A stretch of 60,132 bases of DNA from Streptococcus parasanguinis. Lineage in GTDB: Bacteria; Bacillota; Bacilli; Lactobacillales; Streptococcaceae. Numbering within the stretch: position 1 is the first letter of the stretch; each line of letters begins with the position of its first letter. A program made the translations under genes and the position numbers. The stretch spans positions 1-60,132 of the forward strand of contig JAGZKI010000003.1 of NCBI GenBank assembly GCA_018365265.1, read 5' to 3'. The notes under the pieces are model-generated. The model worked only from the letters and a program-made list of their open reading frames with translations, made no database searches and had not been told where the DNA came from. Positions 7,896 to 17,803 of this stretch are shown here, piece after piece.

Positions 7896-8704
7896 TATAA
7901 AATCTCCGCAAATCGTTTCGAATTTTTATTGAATACAATTAAACCAATCACAAAAATAAATACAGGAATACAATATGGAATACAAGCTATCATTTTATTC
8001 TCAAAGATATCCCAACCACGTGGATTGACAGGATCAATAATAAAATGACGCATATCTTGTAATATTTGAGCTATTGGATTCATCATCAACATTTTAGCAA
8101 CTGCTAAATGATTTCGTTGCAATAAATAGGTAATCGAATAAATAATAGGACTGGCGTACATACCTGCTTGAAGAACAACTTCCCAAACCGGCCCGATATC
8201 ACGATATTTAACAAATAAGGCCGATAGAATAAAGGCACACCCCATAGCTAAGATTAACATCTCAATAAATAAAGGAATAATTATTAGAGAATGAATACCA
8301 AATGAAACATTATTTATAAGAGCAAACACAAATACTACTAAAAGATTAATAGAAAAATTTATTGCGGCTCCCAAAACTGAGGAAACAACAATTGTTTGCT
8401 TAGGGAAATTTAATTTGCGTAGCAAATCTCCTCTTGAAACAATTGATAACATACCCATATTCGTTGCCTCTGTAAAAAATGTCCAAAAAATCATGGACAA
8501 GAGAAGTCCAACTGCATAATGTGGAGTTCCATCATCAAACCTCAAAAAACGAACAAATACCACATACATGATACTAAACATCATCAAGGGCTTTAAAATC
8601 GACCAAAGATAACCGATCGCTGATCCTTGGTAGCGTAATTTAAAGTCTGTTTTAATTAACTCTCGTAATAAAATTCGATTTTTCTGACTAAAAACGTCAA
8701 ACAT
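7895..8704 (-). CDS. rgpC: Polysaccharide ABC exporter, permease subunit
   Basis: A 269-residue ABC-2 type permease with about six membrane segments and the family's N-terminal LIKTDFKLRYQGSAIGYLWS motif preceding the first segment. With RgpD it would carry the undecaprenyl-linked rhamnan across the membrane. Start and stop are each coupled to neighbours by TAATG overlaps, a sign of tight translational coupling in rgpB-C-D. Confidence 0.9.
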   Translation of the reverse strand: MFDVFSQKNRILLRELIKTDFKLRYQGSAIGYLWSILKPLMMFSIMYVVFVRFLRFDDGTPHYAVGLLLSMIFWTFFTEATNMGMLSIVSRGDLLRKLNFPKQTIVVSSVLGAAINFSINLLVVFVFALINNVSFGIHSLIIIPLFIEMLILAMGCAFILSALFVKYRDIGPVWEVVLQAGMYASPIIYSITYLLQRNHLAVAKMLMMNPIAQILQDMRHFIIDPVNPRGWDIFENKMIACIPYCIPVFIFVIGLIVFNKNSKRFAEIL

Positions 8705-9645
8705 TATTTTTTACCTCGATATGCAAACTTTGTCAGAATTAAGCTGGTAAACACAACGGTGTGAAAGGCTCGATTCTTACGGTAACCATACTGACGAATC
8801 CGTCTCAAACGTTCTCTTAGTGGAACGTCCATGATGGTCACAAAGTTTTCAATAATTTCTTTATTTTTAGGACTGACTGGCAGATCCAATAAATTTTTTG
8901 CTTGTTCTTGACTGGACTCGATGAGATTCCAATATTTAGAAAAAAGAATATGAGGGCGAACCCAGTTTTTAACCCGTTTTCTTAGGGTTCGAGCTCCAAG
9001 AACGTTGCTACTGTGCTGACGGTACAACTCTGTCGGCTGATCGATATAGATGAGATTCCCTAAGGCAGTTGCCAACAAGGCCAAATACCAATCATGCATG
9101 AGAAGCGCATGTTGTTCCTGACCTGTCCATAAGTCGGCCAGGGCATGGTTAATCATGGCTACTCCGCCAGTTACTGTATTTTCTGTCAATTCTTGAATCA
9201 GTTCCGTATTGGCATGATCAGACTGGGTGCGAATCATACTTTCGTGCTGCACATTCAAGTTTTCATCAACCACTTTTAAATCCGTGTAGACCAGCAAAGG
9301 CACTTCCTGAGGATGCTTGGCTGCTTCTTCCACTTGTAGGGCAATCTTTTCAGGAAGCCAGACATCGTCTTGGTCACTGAAGCAATAAAGATCAGCCTTT
9401 TCATATTTTAACAGTGTGTGAAAACTCTTGATGACACCCAGATTTTCGATTGTTCCTTGATTGATAAAGCGAATACGCTCATCCTGAGCTACCAGCTCTT
9501 GAATAATCTCTACCGTACCATCTCTTGATCCATCATCCCGAATCAAGAGTTGCCAGTCTGGATAAGTCTGCTCTTGGATACTTTTGACTTGCTCTTTTAG
9601 ATACTGCTCACCATTGTAGGTGGACAACAAGATATTTACTTTCAT
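8704..9645 (-). CDS. rgpB: Rhamnosyltransferase RgpB (GT2)
   Basis: A 313-residue GT-A glycosyltransferase of family 2. NILLSTYNGEQYL opens the fold, RDDGSRDGT is at 36-44 and the metal-binding SDQDDVW at 90-96. In S. mutans and S. pyogenes the equivalent enzyme adds rhamnose to the growing backbone from dTDP-rhamnose. It overlaps rgpA by the 4 nt ATGA and leads into rgpC. Confidence 0.88.
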   Translation of the reverse strand: MKVNILLSTYNGEQYLKEQVKSIQEQTYPDWQLLIRDDGSRDGTVEIIQELVAQDERIRFINQGTIENLGVIKSFHTLLKYEKADLYCFSDQDDVWLPEKIALQVEEAAKHPQEVPLLVYTDLKVVDENLNVQHESMIRTQSDHANTELIQELTENTVTGGVAMINHALADLWTGQEQHALLMHDWYLALLATALGNLIYIDQPTELYRQHSSNVLGARTLRKRVKNWVRPHILFSKYWNLIESSQEQAKNLLDLPVSPKNKEIIENFVTIMDVPLRERLRRIRQYGYRKNRAFHTVVFTSLILTKFAYRGKK

Positions 9646-10790
9646 GATAAGAATAATTCCTCGTACTCACCTACAATTTTTTCCCAGGTAAAGTTTTGCT
9701 TCATGTTGGCTTTGGCTAATTGACCCCATTTAGATACATCTTCTAAAGAATCAACCTGGTTGATCAAATGCGCCAAATTCCCAGTTTCTTTTGTCCAATA
9801 TTGGGCTGTGTCCTTTGCGACCGTTTGGTTAAAGGAAACACCTAGAACCAAATTGAGATCCGTCTGAGCAAGAGCCTCTAGGAGACCAGGATTGGTTCCG
9901 CCCACTTCATGACCGTGGATATAGGCAAAGGCTTCTTTACGGATATACTTCAACAGGTCTTGATCATAGACCGTTCCTACAAACTTAACACGAGGATCCT
10001 GATCAAATCCAGTTCGAGCTCGGAGCTCCTCAAAATAAGGATTGCCTTCCTGGTTACAAATGATCACCAAATCCCGTCTGGTGGAAGAGGCCATGAATTC
10101 ACGAATGGCAGTCTCGTAATTATTTTCTGGTACAAAGCGACCCAAAATCAAGTAATAGTTTTTCTCTTGAGTCTGCCACTTCTGATAGAGTTCTCTGACC
10201 TTCCTATCCTGACTGGTCAGGTTGGTAGAAGACAAGTCCGTCCCATAGGCAATATAGGTCGTCTTGGACCAAGGGTAGGCTTCCTTGATATAGGACTCAA
10301 TACCAGGGTTGTCAGAAATTACCAAATCCGCATGGCGCGTCATGATCTTTTCAGAATACTTGAGATAGGCTTGGATTGGTTTGGCCCACTTGGCCCGCTT
10401 CCACTCCAGTCCATCGGGGTTGATATAGAATTGCCCACCCAATTTATGGATCTTACTTGCAAAAGGCGCCACAAAGGCTCCGATTGTATTGCCCAAGACG
10501 TAAAAAATCGGCTGTTCAATTCCTTGTTTCTTAATAAGCTTCAAGGCGTAGTTGATGGCCATCATATCATAGGCAATGACACGCGCAGGCCCAAGCTTCG
10601 GAGCTTTAATCGTAAAACAATCGACACCCTTGTAGTCAAAATGATGATAGGCTTGATCATTAGAAAGGCAAGCAACATGGTACTGGATATCTGGAGATAC
10701 TTGATGCGAGACCAATTGGTCCACAAAAGTCTCAAAACCACCATATTGAGCCGGAAGTCCACGACTTCCGATAATATAAACGTGTTGCAT
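9642..10790 (-). CDS. rgpA: Rhamnosyltransferase RgpA (DUF1972 + GT4)
   Basis: The 382-residue protein starts MQHVYIIGSRGLPAQYGGFE, the DUF1972 signature of enzymes adding the first rhamnose to the lipid-linked GlcNAc acceptor. The C-terminal GT4 part has GRFVPENNYETAIREF and the EVGGTNPGLLEALAQ donor-binding motif. ATG at 10790 follows AAAGGGA and matches the known RgpA length; the GTG at 10814 is rejected. A TATAAT box at 10825-10830 suggests a promoter that starts the conserved rgp core here. Confidence 0.9.
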   Translation of the reverse strand: MQHVYIIGSRGLPAQYGGFETFVDQLVSHQVSPDIQYHVACLSNDQAYHHFDYKGVDCFTIKAPKLGPARVIAYDMMAINYALKLIKKQGIEQPIFYVLGNTIGAFVAPFASKIHKLGGQFYINPDGLEWKRAKWAKPIQAYLKYSEKIMTRHADLVISDNPGIESYIKEAYPWSKTTYIAYGTDLSSTNLTSQDRKVRELYQKWQTQEKNYYLILGRFVPENNYETAIREFMASSTRRDLVIICNQEGNPYFEELRARTGFDQDPRVKFVGTVYDQDLLKYIRKEAFAYIHGHEVGGTNPGLLEALAQTDLNLVLGVSFNQTVAKDTAQYWTKETGNLAHLINQVDSLEDVSKWGQLAKANMKQNFTWEKIVGEYEELFLS

Positions 10791-10824
10791 AGAGTTCCCT
10801 TTCAAATCATTCACAGTCTATTCA

Positions 10825-10833
10825 ATTATACCA
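10825..10833 (-). promoter_or_regulatory. Probable rgpA promoter
   Basis: Extended -10 TGGTATAAT on the minus strand, about 35 nt before the rgpA ATG. The -35 region is weak, as is common when a TGn extension is present. Confidence 0.55.
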
Positions 10834-10889
10834 TTTTAAAGAAAGCTTGTATAACCATTTTGTAGTGACGGTATTTGTCTGCAATCATT

Positions 10890-12122
10890 CTATAACTTTT
10901 TTAATACAAATAATTTTTTAATAAAATTTTTAAATACATCAATTTTAGATGATTTTACACCCTTAATATTTAAAAATTTATCTTTTTCTTTTACATTAAT
11001 CTCTACATCCTCATTTACATGTTTCAATATACACTTATAAGCATTTTCTAAATTATATATTGCTGTTATTTTTTCTTTATTTTGTACCATTTCATTTTTC
11101 TTCATAGAAAAATTTGTCAATAAATTTAAGATATGTCTTGATAAATCAGGTATATCGCCCAAGCAGTACATTTCTCCTTGTATAAAGAGGTCTTTAACAG
11201 ATCTATATCCCTTGTTATTCGATACAATTGTTGGAATGCTATTTATTAGTGCTTCAATATATACCATTCCAAACGTTTCTATTTTTGACGTAAATACACA
11301 TATATCTTTATCGGTTAAAAATTCCCAAGGTTTTTCAAGAAAACCTATGAAATGAACATTTTGAATGCTATTATTTTTTACATAATCTTTACATCTTTTT
11401 GCATATTCTTCATCTTCTGCACCAATAAATATCAATGGAATATTTGAAATATTTAAATTGTGAAAAGCTTTGATTAATTCCAACTGATTTTTATTTTCAG
11501 TTATTCTTCCAATCTGAATAATCCTATGAGAATTAGAGGTTTTTAAATTTGTACCACTTATTTCAGAGTATGGTATAAAACTTAAAATATTCTTATCAGT
11601 TAATAATTGTGATAATTCCTTTTGCAAAGAACCAGACACAGCAAAAATTTGATCAGAATAATATTCAATAAATCCAAGTTTTTCTTTATAATAACCAAAT
11701 TCTCCCTCAGGGAATTCATGAATTAGCCAAAAATGACGAATATTTTCTTCAGCTGCAGCCAAAGCTCCTTGGAAGACATTAGCTGTGTTACTAATAACTA
11801 AATCAACTTTATTCTGATTCAAAATATCTCGAATTCTTTTAATATTATCCTCGTAACTTTTTACTCGCTGATAATGTGTCCCAGGTAATCCACCTGGAGC
11901 TTCTTCCCACCACCACTTAACTGCTGGAATACCAATAGCTTGAATTCCAGCTTTCTTCATCTGCTCCAAATAATTTTTTTGAACTGGTACACGATAATCA
12001 GGGAAAACGTTTAAGACTCGAAAGCCTTTACTAACTAAAAATTTCATTAAATTAAAAATTGAAATTTCGGCGCCATTATCCATTGTTCCAGTAGGTGAAA
12101 TAAATAAAATTGTTTTAGTCAT
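10890..12122 (-). CDS. Glycosyltransferase family 4
   Basis: A 410-residue GT-B transferase. The C-terminal half has GRITENKNQLELIKAFH and the ETFGMVYIEAL donor-binding motif. The start is the ATG at 12122, with AGGAG 5 nt upstream; the upstream ATG at 12143 has no site. It lies in the AT-rich module between rmlD and rgpA, 8 nt after the DUF2142-like gene, so it probably builds a side chain or strain-specific part of the polysaccharide. Donor and linkage cannot be told from sequence. Confidence 0.82.
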   Translation of the reverse strand: MTKTILFISPTGTMDNGAEISIFNLMKFLVSKGFRVLNVFPDYRVPVQKNYLEQMKKAGIQAIGIPAVKWWWEEAPGGLPGTHYQRVKSYEDNIKRIRDILNQNKVDLVISNTANVFQGALAAAEENIRHFWLIHEFPEGEFGYYKEKLGFIEYYSDQIFAVSGSLQKELSQLLTDKNILSFIPYSEISGTNLKTSNSHRIIQIGRITENKNQLELIKAFHNLNISNIPLIFIGAEDEEYAKRCKDYVKNNSIQNVHFIGFLEKPWEFLTDKDICVFTSKIETFGMVYIEALINSIPTIVSNNKGYRSVKDLFIQGEMYCLGDIPDLSRHILNLLTNFSMKKNEMVQNKEKITAIYNLENAYKCILKHVNEDVEINVKEKDKFLNIKGVKSSKIDVFKNFIKKLFVLKKL

Positions 12123-12130
12123 CGCAACTC

Positions 12131-13432
12131 CTAAAATACCCAATAAAATGGAATTAATAAGTAAAGAGAAATCAGATAATTGAATAATAGGGTAACTACA
12201 GTAATAGTTAGCAACTTATGCTGTTTAATTTTAAGGTTACCTAAATTTGCAATTATGGGCAAAAATAAGATGAGAAATGGAGTGAAATATCTCCCCTGAC
12301 TTCCAACAGAAATATTCGCCCCATTTCCTAACACTATAGGTGTCCATTGTAGATACATGACCGTTACAGTTGCAAGCACTTGTATTGGAAACAATAATGA
12401 AGAGACAGTTGCAAAATCTTTAGTGAAGAAATATTCTTCGCTTGATAAAAACACAAGAAATAATATGCAAATATTTACAAAAATAAGCCATAATGGAAGC
12501 TGAATAGTGAAATTCCCAAAATAACCAAACATACCTATTGTTAAAATAGTATTTAGGTCACCGTTCATATGTTGTTTTAATAATGTATTCGACAACACCC
12601 GAATGTAGTGGATTACTCCACCGTTATCTCTCATTAAATAATATAGAACAGCGAAGATTGCAAGTAATAAAACTAAATAAAACATATACTTAAATTTTGA
12701 AATAGTCTGTTTAATCACTCTTAAGGGCGTATTTAAAAAACTAAAGACACCTTCAAAATTTAATGGTATAAACGGAATAAGACATAGTAATAAAAAGTTA
12801 TTTGGTTTAGTAGCTAAAAGCAATAACGATATAAGTACTAATAAAAATCCATCCTTATTTGAAAAAGTCTTTTTGTATGCTAAATTCGTTATAAAACCAA
12901 TTGCTAGCATGATTTCTAAATAATTCATTACATCATAAGATAAAGAAGATGCTTGTTGAACCATTATTGGTTGTAACGAAATAAAGAATAGAGCTAGTTT
13001 ACCATATTTAAAATATTTAATTAAACAAAAGACACCTATAATATAAGCTAAGGCATTAAAAATTCGGCCCATATAGATTATCATGCCTACTGTTGGCTTT
13101 ATCAAACTTCCCAATGTCATACCAACCAACTGAGGAAGGAAGGAAAGAGATTTAAGGTTTAGAGTGACTTGATACGGTTCTTTTTCCATATCAAGTTTTT
13201 TATTAAGAACCTTTTCATAGTCAGTAGGGTTTACATGAGCATCACTCGAAATCTCGTTCATCCATTTAAAGGACTGTAGAGTTGGTTTGTGGACAGTTTC
13301 CCAAGTCATACGCGCGTGGTTTGTTTCGTCTGGCACACGATTAATTGGAAATACTAACATAAATGAAAAAATAAAAATCGTTGCTAAGATGAAAAATAAA
13401 TTTTCAACTTTTATTTGTTTAATTTTGTTCAA
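12131..13432 (-). CDS. Polytopic membrane protein, DUF2142-like (GT-C-like)
   Basis: A 433-residue protein with about ten or more membrane segments. A first external loop holds PINRVPDETNHARMTWE, a P-D-E-x-x-H pattern that I associate with DUF2142 proteins of polysaccharide loci and with the acidic loop of GT-C transferases that use lipid-phosphate sugars. The start appears to be a TTG at 13432, overlapping the upstream stop by 14 nt, with only a weak ribosome site. A role in extracytoplasmic glycosylation is inference from topology and context. Confidence 0.72.
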   Translation of the reverse strand: MNKIKQIKVENLFFILATIFIFSFMLVFPINRVPDETNHARMTWETVHKPTLQSFKWMNEISSDAHVNPTDYEKVLNKKLDMEKEPYQVTLNLKSLSFLPQLVGMTLGSLIKPTVGMIIYMGRIFNALAYIIGVFCLIKYFKYGKLALFFISLQPIMVQQASSLSYDVMNYLEIMLAIGFITNLAYKKTFSNKDGFLLVLISLLLLATKPNNFLLLCLIPFIPLNFEGVFSFLNTPLRVIKQTISKFKYMFYLVLLLAIFAVLYYLMRDNGGVIHYIRVLSNTLLKQHMNGDLNTILTIGMFGYFGNFTIQLPLWLIFVNICILFLVFLSSEEYFFTKDFATVSSLLFPIQVLATVTVMYLQWTPIVLGNGANISVGSQGRYFTPFLILFLPIIANLGNLKIKQHKLLTITVVTLLFNYLISLYLLIPFYWVF

Positions 13433-16379
13433 AATAAGTCACCATTTCATCTTTCTTGCTTAAGGTACAATTTTCAAGGACTGCTCGGTAAGCTGATTCT
13501 GCTAAGTTTTGTCTTAATTCTGGAGATAAAACTAAAGCTTCTAGCTTGTCAAACCACTGATCATCAGTAGCTAACAGACCTGTTTCACCATCAATAACCA
13601 TATCCGAGAAAGCTCCTATCTTGCTTGCTACTGTTGGTACTTTCACTAAAGCAGCTTCAATCCACTTAATCTCAGATTTGGCACGATTAAAGATAGAATC
13701 CACAAGCGGTGCTAGGTTAATATCAACCTCACTAATCAAGGCAGGCAATTTATCCCAGTCCACATAATCGTGAGTTACAATTTGATTTTCAAAGGGCTTC
13801 ATATCCTGAGGGATATCGAGAATCCCGACAATATGTAATTGGACATTGCTATATTTTGTAAGCAGTTGCTTAATAGCTGGTTTAATCAATTCAAAATTCT
13901 CATTATGACTAATTGAACCAGAGAAATAACCAATCTTAACAATATCAGATGTTTGAGAGTAATCTTTGATATATTGACTACTAATAGCGATTAAGTCATC
14001 AGAAGCCAAGTTGCGATTAAGTAAAACCTTACTTTGGTACTTATACAACTCCTCCTGCAATTGGTTAGTCGAAGTAATGGCACCATCACAGTTTTCTAGC
14101 ATATAGCCATAATTTCGAACACCTGCATCATAGTTTCCTTTTTCAACCGAATTCAACCCTTGCGTATAACTCAATTGATCTGTATAAACCGTATCAAAGA
14201 CTAAATCATCAATATCATAAAAAATCGGTTTACCATAATCTTGAGCCATATGACATAAGCGCAGTAGTTCAGGCGAGATTGGAGAACGATAGATAATAAT
14301 ATGACTAGCATTTTGGGCCATTGACAATTGAAAATCTGATAAGTTAGTAACCATAACTTCAAAGCCATGCTTACGTAATTGCTCTGCCTTATTCAAGACA
14401 CGGTAACGAGTACACTGAGGAATGATATTTTCAACTCCATCAATCAATAAAATATATTGTTCTCGAGGAACAGCCTTGAATTTATTGATAATATCTTCCA
14501 AGATTGACACTGGGTAATCTGTCTTCTCAGCAACATACTCTAGCAAATCCGGAACTTCTGACTCACGCTCAAGACCTTGCCACAAGAATTGATCCTCATC
14601 ATAATTTTTCAAAGCTGTGTATTTGACCAAAGGGCTACCTGCTTTAAGCATCCTCAACGGGTGAATATACATTGCAGAATCTTCGTATTCTTGCACAACA
14701 GCATCGAAACGATAACCCAAATCGGCAAAATGCTTGGTAAAACGTGTCTCATGTCTACCAATCGCCTTATCACGAGAGTCTGTATCCGTCAAGTGTGACC
14801 AGTACTCATAAAAGGAATCATCGTTTAGCATGAGCTTTTCAATAACTAGGAAATAAGATTGAAGATGCTTAGGAATGTAGCCATAAGGATTCTCTTTAGT
14901 AACATCCTCTTGCTCTTCTCCAAAGGAAATTCCCCAGAAATCTAGTTGCTTATCAGCCATTTCATGGAATACTTGAGACAAATCTCTCATCGGACCAATA
15001 TTAGTATCATTCACCAAGAAGAGCTGGTCATAATCTTTAAGCTTATCTTTACCAAAGGCAAAGATTCCTTCTCTAAAGGCTGCTGTATCATATCCCTTAT
15101 TGTTACGGGTCAAAACTTGTCCATAAGGTTCAAGTTTATTGACATCCTCAACATGAAGCTGACCGTTTACAATAACAATGACATCATCCATTAACGGAGA
15201 TAAGGCCTGTAAAAATCGTAATTTGTATTCTTGCAACCGATTTTCAGATTCGAAAATGACATAGACTAGTGCTCTTTTACCAGTAAATGACAGAGCAGAC
15301 CGTTGACTATTTCTAAGACGACGTAACCGACGAACCTTAAGTGGGGTCACATGACGACGTAATCTAACAATTTTCTCCTTTGTAGCATTTAAATAAGACT
15401 TGATTTTTCGTGGATTTTTTAATAAAACCTTCGTGATTTTAATAGGTTTAATCAGAGAATTCCCTATACGATACGAAAGAGAACTTCGAATCAGTTGTAT
15501 CTCTTTACGAGCCTCTTTCAATTCTACTACTTGCGTTTGACTCTTACGATGAAGTTGTTTCTGCTTTCTTTGTAATTCTTTTACATATTCAGAAACATCA
15601 TTATGGTGACTTATTAAACTTTCTAAACGATCTTCTAAAGTCATGAGATTATCACAAACTGCTTTATAAACCTCATGAGGAAGTTTATCCAAATACTTCT
15701 CAAGGATCTCAAGATATATTTCATAATGATATTTGACTGAATTACGTAAAGAAATAGATCCTGTTTCAAAAACACGATAGTTAAGTTTAGTATTTGTTTG
15801 ATATACTGCTTTAGCTCCATTATTAAGAATGAGATTTAATAAAAAGTCATAATCTTCAAGCTTTTTACGATTCAACTTCTCATCATAACGAGCATTCCCA
15901 ATAATACTTCTACGAATCAAAGAACAGTTATCAATGAAACTAGCATTTAGAAAGGCAGTTAAGTCAAATCCACGACTTTTAAGATAGAACTCCTCTTTTT
16001 CAGGATTAAAAAGATCACAATATGCAATATCAGCATTTGTTTCAATCAATTTGCTATACAACTGCTCAATATAATCCATATCCAGGTAGTTATCGCTATC
16101 TACAAACAGCAAATAGTCTCCTTTGGTTAGACCAAGCCCCATATTCCGATTCTTTACAACACCTAGATTTTCATGAGATTCAAAGCTTGTTTCAAAAGGC
16201 GAATCATTTAAAACGTTTTGAATAATCTGATTAGAACCATCTGTAGATCCATCATCCAAAATGATTAATTCGATATTTCGATAAGTCTGATTAAAAATAC
16301 TTCGCAAGCACTGCTCAATATACTTTTCATGATTATAAGAGGTCACAACCACCGATATTAAATTTTTCATTGTTTCCAT
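13419..16379 (-). CDS. Three-domain glycosyltransferase: GT2 - RgpF - GT4 fusion
   Basis: A 986-residue protein. Residues 5-230 are a GT2 domain (VVVTSYNHEKYIEQ, LDDGSTDGS at 41-49, DSDNY at 94-98). A polar, coiled-coil-like stretch follows near 255-300 (QRKQKQLHRKSQ). The middle, about 370-650, is an RgpF domain (NNKGYDTAAFREG, LVNDTNIGP, DFWGISFG, KHLQSYFLV), paralogous to the 5825-6694 product. The C-terminal third is GT4-like (KIGYFSGSISHNENFEL, LAPLVDSIFNRAKSEIKWIEAA). It may perform several consecutive transfers. The ATG at 16370 is an alternative start. It has a separate promoter region upstream. Confidence 0.85.
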   Translation of the reverse strand: METMKNLISVVVTSYNHEKYIEQCLRSIFNQTYRNIELIILDDGSTDGSNQIIQNVLNDSPFETSFESHENLGVVKNRNMGLGLTKGDYLLFVDSDNYLDMDYIEQLYSKLIETNADIAYCDLFNPEKEEFYLKSRGFDLTAFLNASFIDNCSLIRRSIIGNARYDEKLNRKKLEDYDFLLNLILNNGAKAVYQTNTKLNYRVFETGSISLRNSVKYHYEIYLEILEKYLDKLPHEVYKAVCDNLMTLEDRLESLISHHNDVSEYVKELQRKQKQLHRKSQTQVVELKEARKEIQLIRSSLSYRIGNSLIKPIKITKVLLKNPRKIKSYLNATKEKIVRLRRHVTPLKVRRLRRLRNSQRSALSFTGKRALVYVIFESENRLQEYKLRFLQALSPLMDDVIVIVNGQLHVEDVNKLEPYGQVLTRNNKGYDTAAFREGIFAFGKDKLKDYDQLFLVNDTNIGPMRDLSQVFHEMADKQLDFWGISFGEEQEDVTKENPYGYIPKHLQSYFLVIEKLMLNDDSFYEYWSHLTDTDSRDKAIGRHETRFTKHFADLGYRFDAVVQEYEDSAMYIHPLRMLKAGSPLVKYTALKNYDEDQFLWQGLERESEVPDLLEYVAEKTDYPVSILEDIINKFKAVPREQYILLIDGVENIIPQCTRYRVLNKAEQLRKHGFEVMVTNLSDFQLSMAQNASHIIIYRSPISPELLRLCHMAQDYGKPIFYDIDDLVFDTVYTDQLSYTQGLNSVEKGNYDAGVRNYGYMLENCDGAITSTNQLQEELYKYQSKVLLNRNLASDDLIAISSQYIKDYSQTSDIVKIGYFSGSISHNENFELIKPAIKQLLTKYSNVQLHIVGILDIPQDMKPFENQIVTHDYVDWDKLPALISEVDINLAPLVDSIFNRAKSEIKWIEAALVKVPTVASKIGAFSDMVIDGETGLLATDDQWFDKLEALVLSPELRQNLAESAYRAVLENCTLSKKDEMVTYFEQN

Positions 16380-16481
16380 CCATTTTGTTCAACAAAACAT
16401 CAATTAGTATACAATATCTACTAACATTCCCATGTTTCAAAGATTACTTTCTACACAATCTTCGAAAGTGTATTCAAGTTA

Positions 16482-16487
16482 ATTATA
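16482..16487 (-). promoter_or_regulatory. Possible promoter for the 13419-16379 unit
   Basis: TATAAT in an AT-rich stretch about 100 nt before the start of the fusion transferase and after a terminator. No good -35 box is visible. Confidence 0.4.
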
Positions 16488-16528
16488 CTATATTTTAAAG
16501 CAAAAAGAAAAAGTCATCTGACTACTAA

Positions 16529-16552
16529 CAAAAAAAGCAGATCGATTCTGCT
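16529..16552 (-). terminator. Terminator after the 16555-17802 gene
   Basis: On the minus strand AGCAGA and TCTGCT form a 6-bp stem with a 5-nt loop, followed by TTTTTT. It begins 3 nt after the stop codon, dividing the polysaccharide locus into separate transcription units. Confidence 0.65.
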
Positions 16553-16554
16553 TT

Positions 16555-17802
16555 TCAAACACCAATACTAGTCTGTTTAAAATAAGAATAAACTTCATTT
16601 AAGAGCTCACAAGTAATCACAAATATACTAATCATTACTGGAAGGTACGTTCTTGTCCCAGAGGCATAGAGGGTAGGAGAGAAAGATATAATTAAACGCG
16701 CCAAAATTCCAATAACAAAAAGATAACTTAACCATAATTTATTTGTAGAGTTTGTAACACTCCAAATGATATATGTCAGCATAAAAAATAATAAAATATT
16801 ATAGATGAGTACTCCAAAATTGGCAATGTTTACTTTAAAAGTTCCACTTTCTCGAACAATCTTACTTAGTCCTGATAAGGTAAATAAAGGATTTCTCCAT
16901 TCTAACTTCTGGCTTAGTATAGATAAAAATATAAATACCGAAAAAGAAAGGGATAAAAAATTTTTTTTATAAACAGATAATACAATTAAAATTATTAGAA
17001 GCAAAAATACAAATGAGAAGGATACAGACAATAAACCATCTGCTGTCTCAAGTATACCTAAAGATAATTTTTGGAAAATATTTAAACGCGTATAATTTGG
17101 AAACCAAGTTGCAACTTCCTTTGTAAATCGAACAGCATTACCCGGTGAAATTTTAGCTGAAAGGATACCCATAAATGAAAGAAATAAATATAAGAAATTT
17201 CTATACCTAAAAACTTTATTTTTCCAATCATGAAACAATTCGAAAATAATCCACAAAAAAGCATATGCTGCTAACTGTTCATTCATAATTGAAAATATGA
17301 AGCTAAAAAATGAAATAAATCGAACAGCTAAATTATCTGAATAACGGTAATATAAAGAAAAGAAAAGAAAAGACGCTGGAAAAATATAATTAGTATATGT
17401 TGGTATTGAACCTGCACTTAAAAATTCACTTGCTGGCAGACTAAAAAAGATTATTAACGCAGGTAACAATGGTAGGCTAGGAATCAGTTTTTTACTAGGT
17501 ATAAGTAGAAAATAACTAGCAATCACCGTCACTACTAAAAAAATCTTTTCATGAACTGAAAATAATAATGTTGCAGATTCAATTAATAACCTACTGCTCC
17601 ATGTAAAATAACGATGAAGACCAAATGTAAAATATTGGTGATGAAATTCCTTTGCATATTTTAAAAAGGCAGTTTGATCTCCTACTGGAGTAATTTTATT
17701 ATTAATGTAATACTGTAATCCATATAAAACAGCCATGACTAAAATATAAATATAATATTTTCTGTTACTTTTCATTTTTCTAACGTTTACCAATATTCCC
17801 AT
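16555..17802 (-). CDS. Polytopic membrane protein, GT-C-like
   Basis: A 415-residue protein with about ten to twelve membrane segments. The first external loop contains GDQTAFLKYAKEFHHQYF and HRYFTWSSRLLIESA, resembling uncharacterised integral-membrane glycosyltransferases in streptococcal capsule and rhamnan loci. It follows the GT2 gene at 17804 by 1 nt. With the GacI/GacJ-like pair three genes upstream, it is a candidate to transfer a sugar from undecaprenyl phosphate outside the cell. That role is inference. Confidence 0.68.
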   Translation of the reverse strand: MGILVNVRKMKSNRKYYIYILVMAVLYGLQYYINNKITPVGDQTAFLKYAKEFHHQYFTFGLHRYFTWSSRLLIESATLLFSVHEKIFLVVTVIASYFLLIPSKKLIPSLPLLPALIIFFSLPASEFLSAGSIPTYTNYIFPASFLFFSLYYRYSDNLAVRFISFFSFIFSIMNEQLAAYAFLWIIFELFHDWKNKVFRYRNFLYLFLSFMGILSAKISPGNAVRFTKEVATWFPNYTRLNIFQKLSLGILETADGLLSVSFSFVFLLLIILIVLSVYKKNFLSLSFSVFIFLSILSQKLEWRNPLFTLSGLSKIVRESGTFKVNIANFGVLIYNILLFFMLTYIIWSVTNSTNKLWLSYLFVIGILARLIISFSPTLYASGTRTYLPVMISIFVITCELLNEVYSYFKQTSIGV

Positions 17803-17803
17803 T

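Noticed and set aside
9909..10865. 318-codon plus-strand frame opposite rgpA
   Set aside because: It lies entirely antisense to a well-supported glycosyltransferase gene; its translation shows no family motifs and no proper start context.
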